Shown in pieces: positions 43,884 through 53,364 of a stretch of 64,000 nt of DNA. Below the pieces are notes generated by a model, which was not told the origin of the DNA, searched no databases, and was given only the letters and a program-made list of their open reading frames with translations. The stretch comes from CAZEQK01 sp964514395. GTDB taxonomy: Bacteria; Bacillota; Bacilli; Tepidibacillales; Tepidibacillaceae. The stretch spans positions 1 to 64,000 of the forward strand of contig CAZEQK010000008.1 of NCBI GenBank assembly GCA_964514395.1. The letters run 5' to 3'. Within the stretch, counting starts at the first letter, position 1; the number at the start of each line of letters is the position of its first letter. The translations under genes were made by a program, and so were the position numbers.

Positions 43884-44629
43884 TGGAGCAGGTTATTTTT
43901 ATCAGCATTTTTTCAGGATTAGCAACAGGTATTGGTGGTCTCATTGTTATTTGGTTCGGTAATCCAAACCATAAAATTTTAAGCTTTTATTTAGGGATTT
44001 CGGCTGGAATGATGGGGATGGTTGTTTTGGTTGATTTAATCCCTTCATCTATACAGTATGGAAGCTTACTACATACATTGATAGGTTTATTCATAGGTAT
44101 TTTTATGATGGTTGTTTTTGATTTTCTTTTGAAGTGGATTGCTAAACCAAACCAAGAACGAAAACGGCATAGGTATGTCAATGAGAAAAGAATATATCGT
44201 GATATGGGTTATTTTATGACTTTTGCTATTGCCCTACATAATATTCCTGAGGGACTAGCTATTGGAGCTGGATTTGAAAGCCAAGAAGCCTTGGGCATTC
44301 GTGTAGCATTAATCATTGCCTTGCACAATATTCCCGAGGGATTGGGAGTTGCCTCGACGTTATACTTAGGACAACTTTCTAGAAGGGTTGTTTTTTTACT
44401 TCCATTTGCAACAGGTTTATTTATTCCTCTAGGTACGATTTTTAGTGCAATGGTTAGTCATATGGTTTCTGATTGGATTTCCATAGGCTTATCGATGGCA
44501 GGTGGAGCTATGGGGTATTTGGTCATAAAAGAAGTAGGACCAGAAAGCATAAAAAACAACCCGTTAATAGGGAAACTAGGTATGACAGTAGGAATCCTTA
44601 TTCTGTATTTTGTTTATCGTATCCATTAA
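43883..44629 (+). CDS. ZIP family metal transporter
   Basis: 248 aa with eight hydrophobic segments. The binuclear metal site of ZIP proteins is duplicated: ALHNIPEGLAIG and ALHNIPEGLGVA. A basic cytosolic loop KPNQERKRHR lies between helices 3 and 4. Prokaryotic ZIPs of this GufA/ZupT type move Zn, Fe or Mn, usually inward. Coupling to mntP by a one-base overlap suggests a shared role in Mn or Zn balance; direction and metal are not decided by sequence. Confidence 0.9.
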   Translation: MEQVIFISIFSGLATGIGGLIVIWFGNPNHKILSFYLGISAGMMGMVVLVDLIPSSIQYGSLLHTLIGLFIGIFMMVVFDFLLKWIAKPNQERKRHRYVNEKRIYRDMGYFMTFAIALHNIPEGLAIGAGFESQEALGIRVALIIALHNIPEGLGVASTLYLGQLSRRVVFLLPFATGLFIPLGTIFSAMVSHMVSDWISIGLSMAGGAMGYLVIKEVGPESIKNNPLIGKLGMTVGILILYFVYRIH

Positions 44630-44701
44630 TGCGTACTGATGAAGGATTCATAATCAAGATTGTTCAATTTGTTTTGGACAGGCTATAAAGGAGCATTGTA
44701 T

Positions 44702-45403
44702 ATGAAAATTTTATTCGTATGTACAGGTAACACTTGTCGAAGTCCAATGGCAAAAAAAATATTAGAAAAAAAAGCGAAAGAGAGAAATATAGTGATGGAG
44801 GTTGAATCCGCTGGAATTGCAGCTGTCCAAGGTCTTCCTGCTTCAAAGCATGCAAGAATCGTAATAAAAGAATATGGTATGAATGATGACCATACTACAA
44901 AAAAAGTCTCTGTGAAACTAATGGATTGGGCTGATTTTATTCTTGTGATGACAACAAATCATAAAAGGATTTTAATAGACCAGTCCCCACAATTTAGCAC
45001 AAAAATATATACATTGAAAGAACTGAGTCTTAAACATAGAAATAAAGGTGAGGAAACAGAAAAATTAGATAGACTCTATCAGCAGGTTGATATAAAAAAG
45101 CAAGAATTTTTTGAGAAAAATAAAACGGATATTGAACGTTTAAAAAAGCAATACCATTCTTTAAAAACGGATTTAAATCAGATTGAAGATGAGCTTCAAG
45201 AATATAATAGGGCATTAAAAAATTTGCTTAGAGATGAGCTACAGGAAATTGAGAAGATTGAAAGCGATATGCCTTCTTTAGATGTACTTGACCCCTTTGC
45301 TGGAGACATAGAGTTATATAGAGATACAGCAAAGGAAATTGAAGCTGCAATTGATGGATTGTTAGAGTCAAATGCTTTTCATCATACTAATTCTAATGAA
45401 TAA
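44702..45403 (+). CDS. ywlE: Low-molecular-weight protein arginine phosphatase (YwlE-like) with coiled-coil insertion
   Basis: Cytosolic phosphatase that in Bacillus removes McsB-made phosphoarginine. The P-loop is CTGNTCRS with Cys7 and Arg13; the Thr after Cys is the residue linked to arginine specificity. The general acid Asp197 is in DVLDPF. The protein is 233 aa instead of about 150: residues 110-193, between the conserved LKEL segment and DVLDPF, form a charged coiled coil (Lys/Glu/Leu-rich) that replaces a short loop. ATG 44702 follows AAGGAG. Confidence 0.9.
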   Translation: MKILFVCTGNTCRSPMAKKILEKKAKERNIVMEVESAGIAAVQGLPASKHARIVIKEYGMNDDHTTKKVSVKLMDWADFILVMTTNHKRILIDQSPQFSTKIYTLKELSLKHRNKGEETEKLDRLYQQVDIKKQEFFEKNKTDIERLKKQYHSLKTDLNQIEDELQEYNRALKNLLRDELQEIEKIESDMPSLDVLDPFAGDIELYRDTAKEIEAAIDGLLESNAFHHTNSNE

Positions 45404-45452
45404 CTTAGGGAAATGTCGATTATTTAGAGGATATTACATATTAACATTGAAT

Positions 45453-45479
45453 TATATTTTAATGTGCTTTAACCGATGA
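45453..45479 (+). promoter_or_regulatory. Candidate sigma D promoter of the chemoreceptor gene
   Basis: TATA (45453-45456), 15 nt, ACCGATGA (45472-45479), against the consensus TAAA-N15-GCCGATAT. Chemoreceptor genes are normally sigma D dependent. Confidence 0.4.
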
Positions 45480-45513
45480 AAATCTAAATAGCTCTGAGGA
45501 GAGGGAAATAAAA

Positions 45514-46803
45514 ATGAAAAAATACAAATTTAGTTTAACCAAAAAAATAATACTAGGGATTATTGTATTATCTATGACTACCTATGGTACTAGTGCTATA
45601 TTTATTATTTTTCTAAAGGATTATATTATAGGCAAGCTACTATTTTTAACGGATAATAGTTTTATTTTCTCTACATTAAGTCTTGGAGTGATTTGGTCCG
45701 TTATTCTAGGCTTTTTGAGTTCAAAGCTATTAACTAAACCAATTGTAGAACTTGAACAAACAGCTTTAAAGGTTTCTACAGGCGATTTAAGAACAAATGT
45801 GAATGTTTCAAGATCTGATGATGAAATCCGAGCATTAGGATTAGCCTTTAATGAAATGATTGCTAATTTGAGAGAAATCGCGAAGGATATTGAGCAAAAT
45901 TTTAAAATTACAGATTCAAGTGTAAGTGGACTAACAAAGGCATCAGAGGAAGCTGCTGAGTCCATTGAATATATAGCTGTTACCATTGAACAAATAGCAA
46001 AAGGAGCAGAGAAACAGGCTAGTGTTACTAATAAGACAAGGGACTTAATTTCCTACGTAAACCAGCTATCTGAAGAAGTGAAAGTAAAATCAAAAACGAC
46101 AAAAATGAATTCTAATAATATGGAAAAGATTATAAATGAGAATTTTTCAATCGTACATGCTTTGATTGAAGGTTTGCAGAATATCGCTTCAAACAATCAA
46201 ACATCCCTTACCTATGTCAAGGAATTGGAGAAAAATGCAGGAGAAATAGGAACTATTTCTAAGGTCGTTGGAGAAATATCAGAACAAACAAAATTATTAG
46301 CATTAAATGCATCGATAGAGGCAGCAAGGGCTGGTGAATATGGTGCAGGATTTTCGGTAGTAGCTAATGAGGTACGAAAGCTATCTGATGAAACCTCAGA
46401 TGCAGTGAACAATATTAGTGAAATAATTGATCAGATGCAAACACAGGTCAAGAATGTTGTTAAACAGATATCCCTACAGGCTGACCTGGCAAATAAAGAA
46501 TCAGAAAGAAGCAATCATACCAAAAGCTCTCTTTCCAATATGCGTGAATCTGTTAATCAAGTGGTTGATTCCATTAATGAAATAAATAACATATTGGAGA
46601 AGCAAAAGGATTTTATCAATAATACAATGATAGAAGCCGATCATGTAGCTCTGATAGCTGAAGAAACATCCAAAGGCTCGAAAGAAGTAGCTGCAAGCAC
46701 AGAAGAACAGACAGCATTTATGCAGGAAATATCTGCTAAAACACAATTCTTACAAGATGCAGCCTTTAAATTAAAGGAAACAATAGAAAAGTTTAATTTA
46801 TGA
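45514..46803 (+). CDS. Methyl-accepting chemotaxis protein without large sensor domain
   Basis: 429 aa. Two membrane helices (about 13-32 and 48-70) with only about 15 residues between them, so there is no extracellular ligand domain. A HAMP domain follows (SKLLTKPIVELEQTA), then the signalling domain with the hairpin tip EISEQTKLLALNASIEAARAG and adaptation helices. It probably senses membrane state or redox, or partners with another receptor. Ribosome site GAGGAGAGGG. Inserted in the otherwise conserved ywlE-rpiB order. Confidence 0.92.
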   Translation: MKKYKFSLTKKIILGIIVLSMTTYGTSAIFIIFLKDYIIGKLLFLTDNSFIFSTLSLGVIWSVILGFLSSKLLTKPIVELEQTALKVSTGDLRTNVNVSRSDDEIRALGLAFNEMIANLREIAKDIEQNFKITDSSVSGLTKASEEAAESIEYIAVTIEQIAKGAEKQASVTNKTRDLISYVNQLSEEVKVKSKTTKMNSNNMEKIINENFSIVHALIEGLQNIASNNQTSLTYVKELEKNAGEIGTISKVVGEISEQTKLLALNASIEAARAGEYGAGFSVVANEVRKLSDETSDAVNNISEIIDQMQTQVKNVVKQISLQADLANKESERSNHTKSSLSNMRESVNQVVDSINEINNILEKQKDFINNTMIEADHVALIAEETSKGSKEVAASTEEQTAFMQEISAKTQFLQDAAFKLKETIEKFNL

Positions 46804-46825
46804 GAGTGAACCTCTCTTTTTTTTT
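46802..46825 (+). terminator. Terminator after the chemoreceptor gene
   Basis: GAGAG / CTCTC with a 5-nt loop and T9. Confidence 0.7.
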
Positions 46826-46897
46826 GCTGTCATATTAGGTTATAATAAATGGAATGAAAAATAGAGAAGATAAACTTTGAAATTGGAGGGAAGCATC

Positions 46898-47350
46898 ATG
46901 AGAATTGTCATTGCCTCAGATCATGGTGGCTTTGAATTAAAAGAGCATGTAAAAGGAATCATGGACCAGTTGGGTACTGACTACGAGGATTTAGGGACAG
47001 ACAGTATCGAATCGGTAGATTATCCGGATTATGCTTTTTCTGTTGCACACAAGGTTGCCAAAGGTGAAGCGGACAAAGGAATACTTATTTGTGGCACTGG
47101 GATAGGAATGTCGATTGCGGCGAATAAGGTAGAGGGCATACGTGCTGCGTTAGTTCATGATTGCTACACAGCCAGAGTTACTCGTCAACATAACGATTCC
47201 AACGTATTGTGTTTAGGTGGGAGAACAACTGGCTTTAATGTAGCAGAGGAAATAGTGAAAATATGGCTTAGTGAAGATTTTGAAGGTGGTAGACACGAAC
47301 GGAGAGTACAAAAAATCATTCAAATCGAATCTAAAAGAGGAAATGATTAA
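46898..47350 (+). CDS. rpiB: Ribose-5-phosphate isomerase B
   Basis: RpiB/LacAB family sugar-phosphate isomerase, 150 aa. Family motifs: IASDHGGFELK, EDLGTDS, VDYPDYA, and the catalytic Cys region GILICGTGIGMSIAANK. ATG 46898 follows GGAGGG; a TTG 21 nt upstream lies before the ribosome site. ywlG follows 3 nt later. Confidence 0.96.
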   Translation: MRIVIASDHGGFELKEHVKGIMDQLGTDYEDLGTDSIESVDYPDYAFSVAHKVAKGEADKGILICGTGIGMSIAANKVEGIRAALVHDCYTARVTRQHNDSNVLCLGGRTTGFNVAEEIVKIWLSEDFEGGRHERRVQKIIQIESKRGND

Positions 47351-47353
47351 TAG

Positions 47354-47935
47354 ATGAATTTGCTAAAAATAACTAATCAGGTTACCAGTGCACTGAAGGA
47401 ATTATTACAGGTATTTCCTATGACGAATAAGCATTTATTAGTGGTGGGTACGAGCACTAGTGAGGTTTTAGGGAAGCATATTGGGTCCTCGGGAAGTGAA
47501 GAGATAGCGAGGGCCATTTATGAAGGATTAGATATAATCAGATCTGAGTATGGGCTTCATTTTGCTTTTCAAGGCTGCGAGCATATTAATCGGGCATTAG
47601 TAATAGAACGAGAAATAGCAGAGAAAAACGGTTTTGAGATGGTGTCCGTTGTTCCTGTTCGGAAAGCTGGCGGCTCCATGGCAACGTATGCTTTTTCCCA
47701 GATGAAGGATCCAGTAGTCGTAGAATTTATAAAAGCAGATGCTGGGTTAGATATTGGAAACACCTTGATAGGAATGCACCTAAAGCATGTTGCTGTCCCC
47801 GTTCGTTCTACTATTAAAAAAATTGGTGAAACCAATCTTACGATGGCAAAAACAAGGCCAAAGCTGATTGGTGGAGTCCGAGCCCAATATGAATTTTCTA
47901 ACTTAAAGATGGATGAAGAAGGGCAATCATGTTAA
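47354..47935 (+). CDS. ywlG: UPF0340/DUF436 protein YwlG
   Basis: 193 aa, TIGR01440/DUF436 family, known only as a conserved hypothetical (VVGTSTSEVLGKHIGSSGSEE, FQGCEHINRALVIER, VPVRKAGGSMA). No signal or membrane segment. The 3-nt gap to rpiB and 28-nt gap to glyA suggest one operon rpiB-ywlG-glyA. GlyA neighbourhood is the same in B. subtilis. Function unknown. Confidence 0.93.
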   Translation: MNLLKITNQVTSALKELLQVFPMTNKHLLVVGTSTSEVLGKHIGSSGSEEIARAIYEGLDIIRSEYGLHFAFQGCEHINRALVIEREIAEKNGFEMVSVVPVRKAGGSMATYAFSQMKDPVVVEFIKADAGLDIGNTLIGMHLKHVAVPVRSTIKKIGETNLTMAKTRPKLIGGVRAQYEFSNLKMDEEGQSC

Positions 47936-47963
47936 AAAAGAACATAAAAAAGGTGGAGAAGGA

Positions 47964-49211
47964 ATGAAAAATTTATCGAAACAAGATCCTAAAGTGGCAG
48001 AAGCAATTCAACTAGAATTAAATCGTCAACAATCTAAAATCGAACTAATTGCCTCAGAGAATTTCGTAAGCGAAGCGGTTTTAGAGGCATTAGGTACTGT
48101 TTTAACAAATAAATATGCGGAAGGTTATCCAGGAAAAAGGTATTATGGTGGTTGTGAATTTGTGGATGTAGCGGAAGATATCGCAAGAGAACGAGCAAAA
48201 GAATTATTTGGTGCCGATCATGCTAATGTTCAGCCTCATTCTGGAGCTCAAGCGAATATGGGAGTTTATTTCTCCATCTTAAACCCAGGTGATAAGGTTT
48301 TGGGAATGAATCTAGCCCATGGGGGACATCTAACCCATGGAAGTCCTGTGAATTTTTCTGGTAAGCTATATGATTTTATCCCATATGGCGTAGATAAGGA
48401 AACAGAGCAAATTGATTATGATGAAGTATTAAGACTAGCTTTGGAAAACAAGCCAAAATTAATTGTGACTGGAGCAAGCGCATATCCAAGAGTGATTGAC
48501 TTTAAAAGAATGAAGGAAATTGCTAATGAGGTAGGGGCATTATTAATGGTGGATATGGCCCATATTGCTGGATTAGTCGCTGCTGGATTACATCCAAATC
48601 CAGTACCATATGCAGATTTTGTCACGACAACAACTCATAAAACCTTAAGAGGTCCAAGAGGTGGAATGATTCTTTGTAAAGCCGAGTATGCAAAGGCAAT
48701 TGATAAATCCATTTTCCCAGGCATCCAAGGTGGACCATTAATGCATGTCATCGCAGCAAAAGCTGTTGCTTTCGGAGAAGCACTTCAGCCAGAATTCAAA
48801 GAGTACTCAAAGGAAATTATTGAGAATAGCAAACATTTAGCAGATAGTCTAATGAAAAACGGCTTCAGATTAGTATCTAATGGTACAGATAATCATCTTA
48901 TTCTTGTTGATTTAGCGAATATGAACATTACTGGTAAAGTAGCGGAGCATCTCCTTGATGAAATTGGAATAACGGTTAATAAAAATGCGATACCTTTTGA
49001 TAAAGAGAGCCCTTTTGTAACAAGTGGTATTCGTATTGGTACTGCAGCTGTTACTACCCGTAAAATGGATAAATCCGCAATGGAGGAAATCGCTGATATC
49101 ATTGCAATGGCAGTAAAAAACCCCGAAAATGAAGATATAAAAGCACAGGCAAAAGGAAAAGTCAAAAAGCTAGTAGAAAAATTTCCTTTATATGAAAATT
49201 TAAATAAATAA
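47964..49211 (+). CDS. glyA: Serine hydroxymethyltransferase
   Basis: PLP enzyme interconverting serine and glycine while charging tetrahydrofolate with a one-carbon unit. 415 aa from ATG 47964 (GGTGGAG upstream); the reading frame runs further upstream but overlaps ywlG without conservation. PLP Lys226 is in TTTTHKTLRGPRGG; other motifs are SENFVS, YAEGYPGKRYYGG and MVDMAHIAGL. Confidence 0.97.
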   Translation: MKNLSKQDPKVAEAIQLELNRQQSKIELIASENFVSEAVLEALGTVLTNKYAEGYPGKRYYGGCEFVDVAEDIARERAKELFGADHANVQPHSGAQANMGVYFSILNPGDKVLGMNLAHGGHLTHGSPVNFSGKLYDFIPYGVDKETEQIDYDEVLRLALENKPKLIVTGASAYPRVIDFKRMKEIANEVGALLMVDMAHIAGLVAAGLHPNPVPYADFVTTTTHKTLRGPRGGMILCKAEYAKAIDKSIFPGIQGGPLMHVIAAKAVAFGEALQPEFKEYSKEIIENSKHLADSLMKNGFRLVSNGTDNHLILVDLANMNITGKVAEHLLDEIGITVNKNAIPFDKESPFVTSGIRIGTAAVTTRKMDKSAMEEIADIIAMAVKNPENEDIKAQAKGKVKKLVEKFPLYENLNK

Positions 49212-49234
49212 GGAAATAGCAGAGGAGGAGAAAT

Positions 49235-49864
49235 ATGTCTAAATTATATGTTTTTGATCACCCACTCATTCAGCACAAGCTAACCTATATCCGAGAAAAA
49301 AATACAGGTACCAAGGAGTTCAGAGAGCTTGTTGATGAAGTAGCTACGTTAATGGGTTATGAAATCACAAGAGATTTGCAGCTTGAAGAGGTGGAAATCG
49401 AAACCCCAGTAGGCCCAGCTAAATCTAAAATTGTTACAGGTAAAAAAATTGGCTTAGTACCTATTTTGCGGGCTGGATTAGGTATGATAGACGGTATCTT
49501 GAAAATCATACCTGCTGCTAAAGTGGGACATGTTGGGCTTTATCGAGATCCAGAAACCTTAGAGCCTGTGGAATATTATTTGAAATTGCCTTCAGATATC
49601 GCAGAACGTGATTTAATAGTTATTGATCCAATGCTAGCAACTGGTGGGTCAGCTTCTGCGGCTATCCAATTATTAAAGGAGAAGGGTGCACAGAATATTA
49701 AATTAATGTGTTTAATTGCAGCACCAGAAGGAATTGAAAAGGTACAATCAGATCATGGTGATGTAGATATCTTTGTGGCAGCCGTTGATGAAAAATTAAA
49801 TGATCATGGATATATTGTACCGGGATTAGGAGATGCGGGAGATCGTCTGTTTGGAACGAAATAA
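49235..49864 (+). CDS. upp: Uracil phosphoribosyltransferase
   Basis: Salvages uracil to UMP with PRPP. 209 aa. PRPP-binding loop VIDPMLATGGSASAAI and the uracil-binding C-terminus GLGDAGDRLFGT are intact. GAGGAGG precedes the ATG. Conserved order glyA-upp-(insert)-atp. Confidence 0.97.
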   Translation: MSKLYVFDHPLIQHKLTYIREKNTGTKEFRELVDEVATLMGYEITRDLQLEEVEIETPVGPAKSKIVTGKKIGLVPILRAGLGMIDGILKIIPAAKVGHVGLYRDPETLEPVEYYLKLPSDIAERDLIVIDPMLATGGSASAAIQLLKEKGAQNIKLMCLIAAPEGIEKVQSDHGDVDIFVAAVDEKLNDHGYIVPGLGDAGDRLFGTK

Positions 49865-49947
49865 ATAGTTAATATATTTAAATCTATTCATATAGTATAA
49901 TCGTAAATAACTTATAATACATATACTTTGTGAAGGAGAGATTTTAA

Positions 49948-50397
49948 ATGAACTTATTTGATCATGTTACTTCTTTTATCCATCCAATGATCGTACATTT
50001 TCCAATCGCTTTACTGATAACAACGGTAGTACTAGAGGCTTTCTATTTGTTTACTAAAAAAGAAAAACTACACACAGCGACCTGGTATACACTTCTTGTT
50101 GGTGTTTTGTTCGCGTATTTCGCAATTGCAACGGGTCCAGAGGATGTAAATTCTCCGCTACTTGAGTACCATGAAACCTTTGCTTGGATAACCACTTTTC
50201 TATTTACATTTGCTTTAGTTTGGCGTTATGCAAAGGAACAAATCCCATATTTTAAAAAAATAAATCTTAGATTCCTATATCCACTAATTCTAATATTAGG
50301 CCTAATCAGTGTTAGTATCACTGGATATTTTGGTGGAACGATGGTTTATGAGCATGGAGTAGGGATTCATAGTACGATAAATCAAGTAAATAAATAA
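49948..50397 (+). CDS. DUF2231 four-helix membrane protein
   Basis: 149 aa with four membrane helices. The conserved start HPMIVHFPIALLITT and the later histidines (HETFAW, EHGVGIHSTINQ) match DUF2231, a family with possible haem or redox links but no proven role. ATG follows GAAGGAGAG. The Bacillus order has nothing here between upp and the atp operon. Confidence 0.82.
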   Translation: MNLFDHVTSFIHPMIVHFPIALLITTVVLEAFYLFTKKEKLHTATWYTLLVGVLFAYFAIATGPEDVNSPLLEYHETFAWITTFLFTFALVWRYAKEQIPYFKKINLRFLYPLILILGLISVSITGYFGGTMVYEHGVGIHSTINQVNK

Positions 50398-50468
50398 TGG
50401 GAATGCTAAGCTAGCCTATAATTGCTAAAACAGGAAACCGTTAAATTTAATATTTAAGGGGATTAATA

Positions 50469-51611
50469 ATGAGTAAAATTAAGGTAATGACCATCTTTGG
50501 GACAAGACCTGAAGCAGTAAAAATGGCACCACTTGTCAAAGAGCTTAAAGAAAATCAAGCATTTGATTGTATTGTTTGTGTTACCGCACAGCATCGAGAA
50601 ATGCTAGATCAAGTTTTACAGGTATTTAAAATAGTTCCTGATTACGATTTAAATATCATGCAAGCTAAACAAACGTTAACAGGAATAACGACAAAGGCTC
50701 TTATTGGTTTAGAGGATATCATGAAACACGAAAAGCCCGATGTAGTCTTGGTACATGGAGATACAAGCACAACATTTGTTGCTAGCTTAGCGGCATTTTA
50801 TCAAAGAATACCAGTCGGCCATGTAGAAGCTGGTTTAAGAACCTGGAATAAACATTCTCCTTATCCAGAGGAGATAAACAGACAACTTACAGGAATTCTT
50901 GCAGATTTGCACTTTGCACCTACCTCTTGGTCAGCCGATAACTTATTGAATGAAAACAAGAAAAAGGAAACTATTTTTATTACAGGGAATACGGTTGTGG
51001 ACTCCTTTAAGACAACGGTAAGTGATAATTACTCACATGCTGTATTAAAGAAGCTAAGTAATAAAAAAATGATACTTCTTACTGCACATCGTAGAGAGAA
51101 CCTAGGTGAGCCAATGGAAAATATTTTTAAAGCAACTAGGCGATTAGTAGAAAGTAATCAAGATATTGCCGTGGTCTATCCCGTTCATTTAAATCCAGTA
51201 GTGCAGGAAACAGCAAGAAAAATATTGAGTGGACACGATCGCATTCATTTAATTGACCCATTAGATGTAGTAGATTTTCATAATTTTGAAGCTAGATCGC
51301 ATATGATTATGACTGATTCAGGTGGAGTTCAAGAGGAAGCACCTCATTTTGGAGTGCCGGTCCTCGTCTTACGTGATACAACTGAGCGACCAGAGGGGAT
51401 TAATGCTGGAACGCTTAAGCTAGTAGGAACAAGCGAAGAAGATATATACCAAACAGCGCAGCAACTATTAAATGAAATATCGCTATATGAGAGCATGGCA
51501 AAAGCTGTAAACCCATACGGAGATGGTAAAGCCTCGAAACGGATTGCAGATGCAATACTATATTTTTTTAAGAAAAAAACCGTACCTCCAGAAGCATTTC
51601 AGGTGAAATAA
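50469..51611 (+). CDS. wecB: UDP-N-acetylglucosamine 2-epimerase (non-hydrolysing)
   Basis: Interconverts UDP-GlcNAc and UDP-ManNAc for teichoic acid linkage units or polysaccharide. 380 aa, GT-B fold. Motifs: MTIFGTRPEAVKMAP, VHGDTSTT, HVEAGLRT, PEEINRQ and DSGGVQEEAPH, all diagnostic. The B. subtilis name is mnaA. Ends at a bidirectional terminator with scoB. Confidence 0.96.
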   Translation: MSKIKVMTIFGTRPEAVKMAPLVKELKENQAFDCIVCVTAQHREMLDQVLQVFKIVPDYDLNIMQAKQTLTGITTKALIGLEDIMKHEKPDVVLVHGDTSTTFVASLAAFYQRIPVGHVEAGLRTWNKHSPYPEEINRQLTGILADLHFAPTSWSADNLLNENKKKETIFITGNTVVDSFKTTVSDNYSHAVLKKLSNKKMILLTAHRRENLGEPMENIFKATRRLVESNQDIAVVYPVHLNPVVQETARKILSGHDRIHLIDPLDVVDFHNFEARSHMIMTDSGGVQEEAPHFGVPVLVLRDTTERPEGINAGTLKLVGTSEEDIYQTAQQLLNEISLYESMAKAVNPYGDGKASKRIADAILYFFKKKTVPPEAFQVK

Positions 51612-51613
51612 CT

Positions 51614-51652
51614 AAAGAGCTGTTGAATCGATCGATTCAACAGCTCTTTTTT
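51614..51652. terminator. Bidirectional terminator between wecB and scoB
   Basis: Near-perfect palindrome AAAGAGCTGTTGAATCGA / TCGATTCAACAGCTCTTT with T and A tails, between convergent genes. Confidence 0.9.
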
Positions 51653-51663
51653 ATAGAATGCTA

Positions 51664-52323
51664 TTATTCTGATAATGGCATCGCTTTCAAATCATTGCTA
51701 ACCGTAAAGCTTGCCTCTGTTTTTTCTTTGATTTCATCCACAGTAACCCCTTCAGCCAACTCCCTCAATACCATTCCTTTTGGTGTAAAATCAAATACAG
51801 CTAAATCAGTAATTAAGCGATTGACAACGCCTTGTCCTGTTAAAGGCAAGGTACACTCCTTCTTGATCTTTGACTCCCCATACTTATTCACATGATCCAT
51901 AATAACAATCACACGCTTGGCGCCGTTTACTAAATCCATTGCACCACCCATGCCTTTGACCATCTTACCTGGTATCATCCAGTTAGCTAAATCCCCCTTT
52001 TCTGATACCTCCATTCCACCTAAAATAGCTAGATCAATGTGGCCTCCACGTATCATAGCAAAGGATTCAGCACTATCAAAGAACGAACCACCAGGAACAA
52101 TACTGACCGTTTCCTTACCAGCATTAATTAAATCAGCATCTTCTTCCCCTTCTACTGGATAGGGTCCGATACCGAGTAAACCGTTTTCAGATTGCAACAA
52201 GACATTATAGGTACTTGGAATTTCATTTGCAACTAAAGTTGGCATTCCAATTCCAAGGTTTACATTCATTCCATCCTCAATTTCTAATACAGCACGCTTC
52301 ACAATTCTTAATCGAGCATCCAA
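51664..52323 (-). CDS. scoB: 3-oxoacid CoA-transferase subunit B
   Basis: Beta subunit of an acetoacetate/acetate-type CoA-transferase. 219 aa; the catalytic glutamate is in QSENGLLGIGP, with GIGMPTLVANE and GAMDLVNGAKR conserved. Pairs with scoA, which lies just upstream on the minus strand (19-bp gap, GGGAGG ribosome site). Moves CoA between succinyl- or acetyl-CoA and acetoacetate or a short-chain fatty acid. Confidence 0.94.
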   Translation of the reverse strand: MDARLRIVKRAVLEIEDGMNVNLGIGMPTLVANEIPSTYNVLLQSENGLLGIGPYPVEGEEDADLINAGKETVSIVPGGSFFDSAESFAMIRGGHIDLAILGGMEVSEKGDLANWMIPGKMVKGMGGAMDLVNGAKRVIVIMDHVNKYGESKIKKECTLPLTGQGVVNRLITDLAVFDFTPKGMVLRELAEGVTVDEIKEKTEASFTVSNDLKAMPLSE

Positions 52324-52342
52324 TCTCCATACCTCCCTTTAT

Positions 52343-53044
52343 TTAACCTTTACGAACAGTTCTTCTTTCAATTCGTTTTTCAAATGATTCACCAAGAAAA
52401 ACCCATTGTACATAAATACTTGGAGTATGTATACAATCAGGGTCTAATTCACCAACCTTTACGATTTCCTCTACTTCTGCAATCGTGATTTTACCTGCCA
52501 TTGCAGCAAGTGGATTGAAGTTACGAGCTGTTTTTCTAAAGACAAGGTTACCTAAAGAATCAGCCTTCCAGGCTTTAACTAGAGCAAAATCTCCTACAAT
52601 ACCTTCCTCAAGAAGATAAGTACGGCCATTGAATATCTTTTGCTCCTTTCCTTCAGCAACAGGTGTACCAACACCTGTAGGAGTATAAAAAGCAGGAATT
52701 CCAGCACCACCAGCACGAATACGTTCAGCCAGTGTACCCTGAGGAGAAAGCTCAACCTCAAGCTCACCACTTAAAAATTGTTTTTCAAAAATTTTATTTT
52801 CCCCCACATAAGAGGAAACCATCTTCTTAATCTGTTTATTCGCAAGTAGGATACCAAGACCCCAATCATCAACCCCACAATTGTTACTGACAATGGATAG
52901 ATCCTTCGTTCCTTGCTCCCGTATAGCTTGAATTAAATGCTCTGGATTACCAGACAATCCAAAACCACCAACGATGAGAGTTGCCCCATCATGGATGTCT
53001 CTAACCGCTTCAGCAGCAGATGCTACGATTTTACCCTGTTCCAT
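52343..53044 (-). CDS. scoA: 3-oxoacid CoA-transferase subunit A
   Basis: Alpha subunit, 233 aa. CoA-binding GGFGLSGNPEHLI, SNNCGVDDWGLG and PAFYTPTGVGT motifs are present. First gene of scoA-scoB, with AGGAGG upstream; divergent from the atoE remnant and thiolase. With thiolase, the set channels acetoacetate to acetyl-CoA. Confidence 0.94.
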   Translation of the reverse strand: MEQGKIVASAAEAVRDIHDGATLIVGGFGLSGNPEHLIQAIREQGTKDLSIVSNNCGVDDWGLGILLANKQIKKMVSSYVGENKIFEKQFLSGELEVELSPQGTLAERIRAGGAGIPAFYTPTGVGTPVAEGKEQKIFNGRTYLLEEGIVGDFALVKAWKADSLGNLVFRKTARNFNPLAAMAGKITIAEVEEIVKVGELDPDCIHTPSIYVQWVFLGESFEKRIERRTVRKG

Positions 53045-53199
53045 ATTATTCCTCCTAACTCCTTTTTATGAAAATTATAACATAGGAAATACGAAAAATA
53101 AAAATAATCAAAAAATAAAAAAAATTAAAATTATTATTGAATTTATAACTTTTTTATTATTATTATATAGGTAGAAGTATCTAAAATTAGATAATATAA

Positions 53200-53364
53200 A
53201 TGTCTGTAGCTTGGGGTGATGCATGGACCAATATGATTCAACCATTTTGGGCTTTACCAGCACTTGGTATTGCAGGATTAGGTGCTAAGGATATTATGGG
53301 TTACACAACGATGGCATTAATAGTGAGTGGAATCATTATTGGATTAGGTCTGGTCATATTATAA
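53200..53364 (+). pseudogene. atoE: C-terminal fragment of an AtoE-type short-chain fatty acid transporter
   Basis: 54 codons from an ATG at 53200 to TAA 53362-53364 encode a peptide such as AWGDAWTNMIQPFWALPAL and KDIMGYTTMALIVSGIIIGLGL, the C-terminus of AtoE (normally about 440-470 aa). The stretch before it (53045-53199) is very AT-rich and does not encode the rest. No ribosome site fits. The location between CoA-transferase and thiolase is where an intact atoE would be expected, so this is a decayed gene. The rest of the 461-bp gap to the thiolase shows nothing else. Confidence 0.8.
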
